From: Pedobacter frigiditerrae
Lineage (GTDB): Bacteria > Bacteroidota > Bacteroidia > Sphingobacteriales > Sphingobacteriaceae
Direction: 5' to 3'
Length of the DNA stretch: 64,000 nt
Assembly: GCF_032678705.1 (NCBI RefSeq)
Contig: NZ_JAVTSS010000001.1
Location: forward strand, 1,984,001-2,048,000
Part shown: positions 25,705 to 32,793 of the stretch, piece by piece
Numbering within the stretch: the stretch's first letter is position 1
Layout of the letters: each line of letters starts with the position of its first letter
Position numbers and translations under genes: made by a program
Notes under the pieces: generated by a model
Seen by the model: the letters and a program-made list of their open reading frames with translations, nothing else
Told to the model about the DNA's origin: nothing
Database searches by the model: none

Positions 25705-26121
25705 TTAACAACCATCCAAAAATCCATGGCTAAGCATATATTCAACAATACTGTTCATTCCTCTTTTTTGAAGTTCTGCTATTAATACTCTTGGTGGTGG
25801 CCAATTGCTCATGTAAGGATTGGAATCTGAACCAGTATATAGTCCACCTCCAGAACCTCGGTAAAGTCCACCTCCAGAACCAGTATACAAACCTCCTCCA
25901 GAACCAGTGTACAAACCTCCTCCAGAGCCGGTGTACAAACCTCCTCCTGAACCGGTGTACAAACCTCCTCCTGAACCTGTATACATACCACCTCCAGAGC
26001 CAGAATACATTCCTCCTCCTGAACCAGAATAAGCGCCACCACCTGAACCTGTGTACATTCCTCCTCCAGAGCCGGTGTAAAGTCCACCGCCTGAACCTGT
26101 ATATCTATTTCTTGGCCACAT
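25705..26121 (-). CDS. Small protein built of YTGSGGG octapeptide repeats
   Basis: Start chosen at 26121 (MWPRNRYTGSGGG; 138 aa); an upstream ATG at 26154 adds 11 residues. Eleven full copies and one degenerate copy of an eight-residue unit, (L/M)YTGSGGG, fill residues 6-101. They are followed by a non-repetitive tail PYMSNWPPPRVLIAELQKRGMNSIVEYMLSHGFLDGC, which looks like two short helices. There is no signal peptide. The repeat units differ at synonymous third positions (GGA/GGT/GGC, CCA/CCG/CCT on the plus strand), which argues that the peptide is under selection and is not recent slippage. Proteins of similar design exist as hypotheticals as far as I recall. Tyr/Gly-rich repeats suggest a beta-roll, an assembly or phase-separating segment. 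Function unknown. Confidence 0.65.
   Translation of the reverse strand: MWPRNRYTGSGGGLYTGSGGGMYTGSGGGAYSGSGGGMYSGSGGGMYTGSGGGLYTGSGGGLYTGSGGGLYTGSGGGLYTGSGGGLYRGSGGGLYTGSDSNPYMSNWPPPRVLIAELQKRGMNSIVEYMLSHGFLDGC
25819..26106. repeat. 24-bp tandem repeat (about 12 units) inside the octapeptide-repeat gene
   Basis: Twelve contiguous 24-bp units encode (L/M/A)Y(T/S/R)GSGGG. Units touch without spacers. Several adjacent units in the middle (about 25875-25995) are nearly identical, the outer ones more diverged, as expected if the array grows and shrinks from the centre. Confidence 0.9.
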
Positions 26122-26213
26122 TTTTATTGTTTTTTGGTTAATAATATATTTCAAATGTCTTGTTTTATTTGTCGTGTCTACCTATAATTGGGATTTGCAC
26201 CCCTAATTCTATC

Positions 26214-26549
26214 CTACTTCCCATGTTGCCAACAATAACCATTACTGCTAGCGCTTCTTTTACACCTCGCCCCTTTTTTGGTGAGTGCTTTACATTGTCC
26301 AACATAAACATTGGTTTTAGTAGTGCTTGTATTTGAAGTTAAGTTGTTTGTAGTAGTTGTTTTGGGTTTGGCACAAATGCCACAGCTTCCGCCATTGTTG
26401 CAATATTTACAACCCGAACAGTTAGAGCAGGCTTTGCAAGGCGAGTTGCCATAACAGGTTGCCACTGGTCCAGAAAAGGGAACAGTTTTGCGTGGTGGAG
26501 CAGTAAACAATAGCAAGCTACTGATGATAAAGAGGAGGAGCGTTTTCAA
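26214..26549 (-). CDS. Secreted small Cys-rich protein with a DUF5763-like C-terminus
   Basis: A 111-residue protein with a signal peptide (MKTLLLFIISSLLLFTAPP). The middle is a Cys-rich block (CYGNSPCKACSNCSGCKYCNNGG...C, about eight Cys in 35 residues), followed by a Thr/Asn linker. The last 30 residues (GQCKALTKKGARCKRSAS, then NGYCWQHGK) have the C-x(n)-C...C-x2-H spacing of the DUF5763-type zinc-binding tail, widespread in Bacteroidota. Function is unknown. A truncated, frameshifted copy of its 3' end lies at 24520-24640. A downstream neighbour is the octapeptide-repeat gene, 60-90 bp after this stop on the same strand. Confidence 0.7.
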   Translation of the reverse strand: MKTLLLFIISSLLLFTAPPRKTVPFSGPVATCYGNSPCKACSNCSGCKYCNNGGSCGICAKPKTTTTNNLTSNTSTTKTNVYVGQCKALTKKGARCKRSASSNGYCWQHGK

Positions 26550-26808
26550 TAAATTTTTGGAGCGTGAGGGTTAATTTGTTAACTATTAATTGAAATAGTT
26601 ATGCTAAACTTAACTATTAAATAATTGATTTACAAACGATAAAACTTCGAGGTGTAATGGTGTTTTTAGCCCAAATGCTGTTTGCAATGAGTGAATGCGG
26701 TTTTAGGTTTTGAAATGTAAAAAGACTGAACATTTTTATTTTTATATTTTTTTATTGAGGGTTAACAATTAAAGGTTTTAGGGAATGTTTAAGGCCCGCC
26801 GCTCTAGC

Positions 26809-26848
26809 AGATTGCTTCGGGCGGTGAAGAACCGACCCTCGCAATGAC
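26809..26848. repeat. 40-bp direct repeat, copy 1
   Basis: AGATTGCTTCGGGCGGTGAA continuing to CTCGCAATGAC. A second copy at 27363-27402 differs at about one position (CTCACAATGAC). It shares ATTGCTTCG and GCAATGACG with the element at 13828. Confidence 0.85.
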
Positions 26849-26930
26849 GTGATGTATTAGAGATTTCGCAACCCCTCAAAACCCCACAACTCTTTCCCAA
26901 GTACAAGGACGGCCTTGAATGCATAGGAAG

Positions 26931-26950
26931 CCTGCCTGCCGGCAGGCAGG
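26931..26950. repeat. Perfect 20-bp palindrome
   Basis: CCTGCCTGCCGGCAGGCAGG reads the same on both strands and is far more GC-rich than its surroundings. A broken version (GCCTGCCTGCGGTAGGCAGG) is at about 27863-27883. Confidence 0.9.
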
Positions 26951-27213
26951 GAGAAGTAGTTAATTGTTTAAAGAAATGATTTCTCTCTAGCGTTAGATTA
27001 GCAAAATGGAGAATTGCGCAGCAATCTTGAGGGCAAAAACAAAACTACTACAACCGAAAAACTGGAGGTCCTTCAACCGAAATGGCTCATTTTGCGGTAT
27101 AAAGACAATTGACGTACTTATCCGACTAGGCATTTACAGCCTTGATTTATTAATGAGTTGTTGTTGTTTTTAATGGAATTAATGAGCTCGCTGAAGGGCT
27201 CGGTTTTGGTTAC

Positions 27214-27323
27214 CTTTTCATCAAGGAATATTGCGAAGCAATCTTGAACACCCCTAAAATATACAACCGTGAAAAACGTAAGAGCCCCTCGGTGGCGGTG
27301 AACCGAGGCAAGCCTAGAGCGTG
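27214..27323. repeat. About 110-bp direct repeat, copy 1
   Basis: Begins CTTTTCATCAAGGAATATTG and ends CGAGGCAAGCCTAGAGCGTG. Copy 2 at 27616-27721 has small indels in the GTGAAAAAC...CGGTGG portion. The pair are 402 bp apart. Confidence 0.9.
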
Positions 27324-27362
27324 AGGAATAAATTATTAGTAAAGTCGGTTACCTACCAAAGG

Positions 27363-27402
27363 AGATTGCTTCGGGCGGTGAAGAACCGACCCTCACAATG
27401 AC
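27363..27402. repeat. 40-bp direct repeat, copy 2
   Basis: Second copy of the 26809-26848 block, 554 bp downstream, one base different. Confidence 0.85.
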
Positions 27403-27615
27403 AGACTGGGTGTGTTAGGAAACTCTGCAACCCATCAAAACCCCATAACCCTTTCCCAAGTACGAGGGCGGCCTCAGCAGATTCACGTCAAGAAAATCAA
27501 TGGAAGGGATTGTAAAAATAAAAGCTGTACCGAATTTGTCACCCTGAGCGTAGTCGAAGGGTTAGGTTCTGACCTTTGATTTTTAGCGAAGCTGGTGCAG
27601 CCTAGATTTTTGCTT

Positions 27616-27721
27616 CTTTTCATCAAGGAATATTGCGAAGCAATCTTGAACACCCCTAAAATATACACTCGTGAAAAACAAAGAGCCATTCGGTGGCTAA
27701 CCGAGGCAAGCCTAGAGCGTG
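27616..27721. repeat. About 110-bp direct repeat, copy 2
   Basis: Second copy of 27214-27323, followed by a Bacteroidota-style repeat (CCGATATAAAATCGG within a larger inverted structure at about 27752-27768). Confidence 0.9.
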
Positions 27722-28033
27722 GCAAACAAAATAATTCCTCCCCCTTACCCCTCCGATATAAAATCGGAGCAGGCTCTCGTAGAGGGGGACACCATAGTTC
27801 AAGAAAAAACAGGAAGCATAAAAACTACTAAAGGGGGGTCAACTCATAGATTCCTCCGAAGTCGCCTGCCTGCGGTAGGCAGGGAATGACGGACTGGGTG
27901 TGTTAAGGAATTACGCAACTTGTAGGTAGCCAGTTTGCACTCCCCTCTCTTCAAGGAGGACCTGTTCCGATTTATCGGAAGGGGTTGGGGATGAGGTCAC
28001 AACCCCAAAGCTTGGCATGACGAATCTCTCAAA

Positions 28034-28555
28034 TTAAGACTTAATCACCTTTTCCATTTCAATCAAACTAATCTCCTCTACTTTCGGATCACCAAACCTA
28101 CCGTCAATCTCATCAAATGCAATAGCACCTCCTGTAGGCACATACCCATGGCGGCTGTACCAATTGATCAGTTCTACTCTTGTACTAATCACAGAAATAA
28201 CTATCCTAGTGCAATTATTTTCTAATCCATATTGCTCTGCAGCAACTAAAAGCGACTTACCCATACCATTGCCTTGGGAAAGTGGAGAAACTGCAAACAT
28301 ACCAAGGTAAAGGTCACGAGATTTCACCTCCAAACAAACAGTACCTAATATCTTACCATTCTCATCATTAATCTTTAGAATCATCACCTCTGGCTTGGCT
28401 AGCATGAGCTCCAATGCCTGTTCATTGATCCTGATTCCGTCAAGAATTTCAGCCTCAGTTGTCCAGCCCTTTTTAGATTCCTCGCCACGATAGGCAGAGT
28501 TCACCAATTTATCTAGTTCCTTAACATCTTCAAGGTTAGCTCTGGTTATTTTCAT
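28034..28555 (-). CDS. GNAT-family N-acetyltransferase
   Basis: A 173-residue acetyltransferase. The GNAT core is visible: KITRANLEDVKELDKLVNSAYRG at the start, ILGTVCLEVKSRDLYLGMFAVSPLSQGNGMGKSLLVAAEQYG in the middle (acetyl-CoA loop QGNGMGKSL), and ISVISTRVELINWYSRHGYVPTGG near the C-terminus, the usual motif B region. It transfers an acetyl group from acetyl-CoA to an unknown amine. It follows the M23-like gene by 22 bp on the same strand and may be co-transcribed with it. Confidence 0.92.
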   Translation of the reverse strand: MKITRANLEDVKELDKLVNSAYRGEESKKGWTTEAEILDGIRINEQALELMLAKPEVMILKINDENGKILGTVCLEVKSRDLYLGMFAVSPLSQGNGMGKSLLVAAEQYGLENNCTRIVISVISTRVELINWYSRHGYVPTGGAIAFDEIDGRFGDPKVEEISLIEMEKVIKS

Positions 28556-28577
28556 TTGATTAATTGAATAGCTAAAA

Positions 28578-29516
28578 CTACTTTTTTGGCTTAGACAAAA
28601 GCTTCAGTTCTCTTTTAGACATTTCTTTTTGCACCACTTCAGGTGTTGAGCCAGCCATGTATACTTTTTGAGCAACCAGCACCTCATCGGCATTATCTGC
28701 TGTCATAAAATGAGGAGTAATAAAGCCATAATAGCTTTTTGATTTTGTTGATGAATTATCCGTTTTGTCAACATCCACTGATTTGAGGTAAGTAATCATT
28801 ATCGAAACGTTATACTTCCCGTTTCTATCATATTTACTATTTAAGCCTAATGAAGTCCCTGGAAATACTGTTTGACCAACCTTTACTGCGAAACTCCCTT
28901 TTTTAAAGCCTCTATAGGTTGCCAAAGTGCCATCTGGGTGCTCAATGATTAGTTCGTTTGTTCTACTTGTATAGGATACATCCTCACCACCGGCTTCATA
29001 TAAGTCTTTAACCTCAACCACTAATCCTTTTCTAATGGCGGTTACTGTATCTTGTTCGGCGGTATAAAATCGATATGACTTCCAATCTTCTGGTGCAGTT
29101 TTACCAAAATAAGCAGCACCTAAAAACCCAGATTCAGCAACCTGTACTTTTGCCTCATTCTTATAGGGCAAGAGGTAAATTAAACCCGGATTATATTTGG
29201 GGTTTAATTTGCCACGTATATAGAAAGTAGTATAACTGCCGTAACCAACTCCTTGCTCCTTATTGCTTGGAGTCAAATTAAAAAGTCGACCATTATAATC
29301 ATTTGCTGTAAATGAAGACCCCGGATCCATGGCGTTACTAAGTGAAGCAAATTTAACCACCACTGTATAGGTGCCAGGATCTGTCTTAATAAAATTAAAA
29401 TCTATACTCTTATTGTCGTTTCTTTTAGCTTCTAGTGTTAATGATCGTTCTTGGGCTTTAGCAATTAAAAGTAAAACACAAAGTGAGATGGTTAGTAAAG
29501 TTCTTTTCATTTTCAT
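28578..29516 (-). CDS. Secreted degenerate M23 (LytM-like) protein
   Basis: A 312-residue protein with a signal peptide (MKMKRTLLTISLCVLLLIAKAQ). The C-terminal half has the LytM fold pattern: TAIRKGLVVEVKDLYEAGG, NELIIEHPDGTLATYRGFKKG, then VKVGQTVFPGTSLGLNSKY. In active M23 peptidases the segment after the Tyr carries AH and the end of the domain carries HLHFE; here those His residues are replaced (YRGFKKG; NVSIMITYL). It therefore keeps the fold without the zinc site and is likely a binding or regulatory protein of the cell envelope, as known for other degenerate LytM proteins. It is the first gene of a probable pair with the GNAT gene. Confidence 0.75.
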   Translation of the reverse strand: MKMKRTLLTISLCVLLLIAKAQERSLTLEAKRNDNKSIDFNFIKTDPGTYTVVVKFASLSNAMDPGSSFTANDYNGRLFNLTPSNKEQGVGYGSYTTFYIRGKLNPKYNPGLIYLLPYKNEAKVQVAESGFLGAAYFGKTAPEDWKSYRFYTAEQDTVTAIRKGLVVEVKDLYEAGGEDVSYTSRTNELIIEHPDGTLATYRGFKKGSFAVKVGQTVFPGTSLGLNSKYDRNGKYNVSIMITYLKSVDVDKTDNSSTKSKSYYGFITPHFMTADNADEVLVAQKVYMAGSTPEVVQKEMSKRELKLLSKPKK

Positions 29517-29858
29517 GGGTATTTGCTGCGAAAATAAAGAAAAAAGTAGCGGTTTTTATAATGCTATGTTTTTAAAGCAAATAAACTGTTCATTGGTTCA
29601 TTAGTATCATTGGTTCATTAGTATCATTGGTTTGCCAGATGTCGGTATTTCTGAATGCTTTAGCTGACGGAACTAGGTTTATTATTTAATTTTTGCACCA
29701 TTAACACAATTTAGATCTTGATCCTTCTATAGTTTCTTAGGCATTCTTCATCCATAGATAAAGCACACATTAAGCACATGTGAAGCACATACTAAGCACA
29801 GTTGATTATCAAGGAAAAGGGTCAGTTGGAAAGATTGAAAGTCATCAAAATCTTAGAA
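29517..29858. other. Intergenic region with short tandem repeats
   Basis: This 342-bp gap has no evident gene. It contains two and a half copies of a 17-bp tandem unit at 29591-29633 and an imperfect array of a 10-bp unit (TAAGCACATG-like) at about 29761-29803. Confidence 0.6.
29591..29624. repeat. 17-bp tandem repeat
   Basis: CATTGGTTCATTAGTAT occurs twice in direct contact (29591-29607, 29608-29624), with CATTGGTT of a third copy following. Confidence 0.9.
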
Positions 29859-30128
29859 CTAACCATAAATACTAAGCAAGATTAGCCAAGTAACAAATCC
29901 TACTGGAACCAACACACCTGCACTGATAAAAAATGACTTCATCAGCTCTCGCTTGCCCATAATTAAAAAGACAACACCTGCAACTACATTCAGCATCACT
30001 TGAATAAAGATGCATAAACCCATACCAATGGCGATGCTAAATCCCAAATTTGAAGGAGATGTGTTTAAAATAATGAGCAAGCCATATATCACAAACACTA
30101 ATAGATTTATACCTATGATTTTTAACAT
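29859..30128 (-). CDS. Small membrane protein of unknown function
   Basis: An 89-residue protein consisting of three hydrophobic segments: about residues 4-22 (IIGINLLVFVIYGLLIIL), 30-57 (SIAIGMGLCIFIQVMLNVVAGVVFLI) and 67-88 (FFISAGVLVPVGFVTWLILLSIY), with a KRELMK linker between the last two. I do not recognise a family. It stands alone on the minus strand; the neighbouring GNAT/M23 genes are 340 bp away and the reductase gene is divergent. No regulatory site was seen. Confidence 0.65.
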   Translation of the reverse strand: MLKIIGINLLVFVIYGLLIILNTSPSNLGFSIAIGMGLCIFIQVMLNVVAGVVFLIMGKRELMKSFFISAGVLVPVGFVTWLILLSIYG

Positions 30129-30343
30129 CGTTGAAATTTTAATGATGAAGCTTTGTAGTTAACTATATGACAATAAGCATAAAACCCTTTAAAAAGTTTT
30201 ATGATAATGTAATTTTTAATTACAGCTGTAATCTATGTTTCCCCCTCTGTCTCGAACACCTCTTTTTTTGTCCTATTTAAACCTTACTCCGTTTGTCGAA
30301 GTATTTTATATTTGATTATTGTTGATTAGCCAAAAAAAGAGCG

Positions 30344-30895
30344 ATGAGAAATGTAATTTATGGAATGAACATCAGTATTGATGGCAATTGCGATCATACC
30401 AAAGCTAATCCTGATGAGGAACTTTATGAATATTTCACCCATCAAATGGATGATGTTGACTTGATTGTTTATGGTCGTAAAACTTACGAATTGATGATGC
30501 CTTATTGGCCGGAAGTTGAAAAAACACAGTCGGGTACAAAAGCCTCAAATGAATTTGCAGCAAGACATAATGCCATCAATAAAATTATCGTTTCTCAAAC
30601 CTTAAAAAATGTTGCTGGAGATACAAAGATTATCAGTGATAACCTTGAGGCTGAAATCATCAAACTAAAACAAGAATCAGGCAAGAAGATTTCTATTGGG
30701 GGTGTAAGCCTACGTTCGCAATTAATGGTACTCGGTTTAATTGATGAGTATTATTTTGTGATCCATCCCATTATTGCAGGCAATGGTAAACACCTGTTAG
30801 AAGATATTACACTCCAAGAAAACATCAACTTAAAGCTAGCTGATGTTAAGATTTTTAAATCTGGCTGCGTGGGCTTGCATTATTTGAAGGGATAG
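30344..30895 (+). CDS. DHFR/RibD C-terminal-type reductase
   Basis: A 183-residue member of the dihydrofolate reductase-like family (RibD C-terminal domain). Recognised parts: MRNVIYGMNISIDGNCD (first strand and SLDG-like turn), VDLIVYGRKTYELMMPYW (NADPH-binding GRxTYE), and KISIGGVSLRSQLMVLGLIDEYYFVIHPIIAGNGKHL (GGxxL...LVDE-type end). These small proteins are probably NADPH-dependent reductases with unknown substrates. A TATATTTG at 30307-30314 is a possible -7 element, about 23 nt before the likely transcript start-to-ATG leader. It stands alone, followed by a repeat-rich gap. Confidence 0.88.
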   Translation: MRNVIYGMNISIDGNCDHTKANPDEELYEYFTHQMDDVDLIVYGRKTYELMMPYWPEVEKTQSGTKASNEFAARHNAINKIIVSQTLKNVAGDTKIISDNLEAEIIKLKQESGKKISIGGVSLRSQLMVLGLIDEYYFVIHPIIAGNGKHLLEDITLQENINLKLADVKIFKSGCVGLHYLKG

Positions 30896-30961
30896 GTTTG
30901 GACCTAGACGATAAGTATGACAACTCGTTTTTATAGTTGGCGTCATTCCCGTGCATACGGG

Positions 30962-31057
30962 AATCGTAATGCGATACGAAGGAGCGAGAGTTAATGCAGC
31001 TATGCAATCGCATTACGATGCCCTCCCGATAGCTATCGGGACAAGCTGAGCATGACG
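30962..31057. repeat. Dispersed repeat element, copy 1
   Basis: AATCGTAATGCGATACGAAG to GACAAGCTGAGCATGACG, with internal inverted pairs (CGTAATGCGAT / ATCGCATTACG; CCCGATAGC / GCTATCGGG). A second copy lies at 31147-31244 in the same orientation. Between them is a CT/GA-rich block (31077-31128) also present near 27928-28006. Confidence 0.85.
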
Positions 31058-31146
31058 TACGTGGTGTGTTAGGCAGTTTGCACTCCCCCCTCTTTAAGGA
31101 GAGGGGTTGGGGGTGAGGTCACAACCCCGAAGGGCTTAGCGCAGCT

Positions 31147-31244
31147 AATCGTAATGCGATACGAAGAGCGAAGAATTAACAACCAGCTGTGCAATCGCAT
31201 TACGGTGCCCTCCCGATAGCTATCGGGACAAGCTGAGCATGACG
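31147..31244. repeat. Dispersed repeat element, copy 2
   Basis: Direct copy of 30962-31057 with small differences. Both copies fill the 456-bp gap between the reductase and the alkaline phosphatase genes; no gene is seen there. Confidence 0.85.
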
Positions 31245-31351
31245 ACTCTCGCAAGATACTTAGCATAAATACCCCAAAAAACACAAAAAACTTAACCTTA
31301 ACCAATCTTACAATTAACACCCACTTAATATCACTACCCTAATTTTGGAAC

Positions 31352-32758
31352 ATGATCAGAAGAGATTTTTTCAAAAAAGGTTCCTTAGCCGTATTAGGCA
31401 CCTCACTATTAAGCCCATTAAGTTCCGCAGCAGCCATACTTACGCCAACTGAAGAAAAAGCTTGGGGTACAGCTACCAACATTATTTTCATGGTGAGTGA
31501 TGGCATGAGTACTGGCACCTTAAACATGGCCAACTTACTTTTAGAAAGAAAAGAAAATCGTGAAAGCAAATGGATTTCCTTATACAGGGAAAACAAAGTG
31601 GTAAGGGCTTTTATGGATACCGCTTCAGCAAATGCAATGGTTACGGATTCTGCTGCCTCAAGTTCTGCTTGGGGAGGTGGTGTGAGGGTTAACAATGGCA
31701 AGTTAAATGCTAATGCCGATGGCAGTTTCAACACCCCTATTCTGCAGAAATTTAAAAATGCTGGTAAAAAAGTAGGTTGTGTAACCACAGTTCCAATTAC
31801 CCACGCCACACCTGCTGGTTTTTGTATCACCAATAATTCTCGTGGCGACCAAAGTGAAATCGCTTTACAATATCTACCGCTTCAATTTGATGTGATGATG
31901 GGAGGTGGCAATCAATATTTCAGCCCTACCAAAAGAAAGGATAAGGTTGATGTGTACAGCAAATTTAAAGAAGCAGGTTATCAAATTATTCGCTCGAAAG
32001 CAGAAATGCTTAATCTAAATAATAGCAAACCAATTCTTGGGGTTTTTGATGAAGATGCACTTCCTTTTAGTGTTGACCATGCAACTGATACTGCACTTCA
32101 AGATCGTGTACCAACATTGGCAGAAATGACTGTTAAGGCTATAGATTTGATGAAAGACAACAAAAATGGATTTGTTTTGCAAGTAGAAGGCGGAAAAGTA
32201 GATTGGGCTGCCCATTCAAACGATGCACCAGGTTTACTTTACGATCAAATTGCGTTCGACTTGGCTGTAGAAAAAGCAATCGAATTTGCAGAGGCTGATA
32301 AAAACACATTGGTGATTATTACAACAGATCATGGCAATGGCAATCCGGGGTTATTTGGAGATACAGATAGCAATAAAAAGTTCGACATGCTACAAAACTT
32401 CAAACATAGCAACGATTGGATTTTAAACTCAATTCAGCCTGGCTTCAGCACAAGCAACTTAATAGATTTGATAGCCGCAGCGCAAGGTTATGCAATTACT
32501 ACTGATGAGGCTAAAAGTTTATTAGCGCATTATGAAAAACTAGATGGTGGTGGCATTTACAACAATCGCAAGCTCCCATTCGAATTATTCGGACAGCTAC
32601 AGGAAAACTATACTGCCATTGGTTGGGGTTCGATGGAGCATTCTGCAGATTATGTAGAGCTGGCCGCTTATGGCCCAGGTAGCACCTTAATGAAACCCTT
32701 TGTTCGCAACACAGAACTGCATAATTTAATGTTAAATGCTACAGGGGTTAAAGTTTAG
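31352..32758 (+). CDS. Alkaline phosphatase (PhoA-type fold), Tat-exported
   Basis: A 468-residue metal-dependent phosphomonoesterase. The N-terminus MIRRDFFKKGSLAVLGTSLL is a Tat signal (RRDFFKKG). The catalytic features are present: metal Asp50 in IIFMVSDGMSTG, the phospho-Ser100 in TDSAASSSAWGGG, metal ligands in EGGKVDWAAHSND and VIITTDHGNGN, and a final His in MEHSADYV. It releases inorganic phosphate from organic phosphates in the periplasm. It is a single gene. A TAATTTTG at 31340-31347 sits too close to the ATG to be an ordinary promoter. The length matches E. coli PhoA (about 470). Confidence 0.93.
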   Translation: MIRRDFFKKGSLAVLGTSLLSPLSSAAAILTPTEEKAWGTATNIIFMVSDGMSTGTLNMANLLLERKENRESKWISLYRENKVVRAFMDTASANAMVTDSAASSSAWGGGVRVNNGKLNANADGSFNTPILQKFKNAGKKVGCVTTVPITHATPAGFCITNNSRGDQSEIALQYLPLQFDVMMGGGNQYFSPTKRKDKVDVYSKFKEAGYQIIRSKAEMLNLNNSKPILGVFDEDALPFSVDHATDTALQDRVPTLAEMTVKAIDLMKDNKNGFVLQVEGGKVDWAAHSNDAPGLLYDQIAFDLAVEKAIEFAEADKNTLVIITTDHGNGNPGLFGDTDSNKKFDMLQNFKHSNDWILNSIQPGFSTSNLIDLIAAAQGYAITTDEAKSLLAHYEKLDGGGIYNNRKLPFELFGQLQENYTAIGWGSMEHSADYVELAAYGPGSTLMKPFVRNTELHNLMLNATGVKV

Positions 32759-32793
32759 CAAGGTTAACATTGTTATGATTGACTGGGATGGGT

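Larger units (their letters stand above)
26550..28033. other. 1.5-kb repeat-filled intergenic region, no intact gene
   Basis: No convincing coding sequence. The region is built of nested direct duplications: a block at 26809-26848 returns at 27363-27402; a block beginning GCAACCCCTCAAAACCCC near 26875-26924 returns near 27425-27473; and the longest pair is at 27214-27323 / 27616-27721. Motifs such as GCAATGACG, GTCGAAGGGTT and CCGATTTATCGG are the dispersed-repeat types of this genome. Small open frames at 27483-27831 are translations of these repeats. Confidence 0.75.

Noticed and set aside
25819..26106. Possible CRISPR array
   Set aside because: The 24-bp units are contiguous, in frame and without spacers; it is a coding tandem repeat.
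25791..26141. Open frame of 116 aa on the plus strand opposite the octapeptide-repeat gene
   Set aside because: It is the antisense reading of a 24-bp tandem repeat and has no family-like content; the minus-strand frame has the conserved peptide and synonymous variation.
27483..27831. Two small open frames in the repeat region
   Set aside because: They overlap duplicated intergenic repeats, have no recognisable domain, and their second copies at about 27214-27323 contain stops.
31340..31347. TAATTTTG promoter element before the alkaline phosphatase gene
   Set aside because: The start of transcription would fall at or after the ATG and no -33 element was found.
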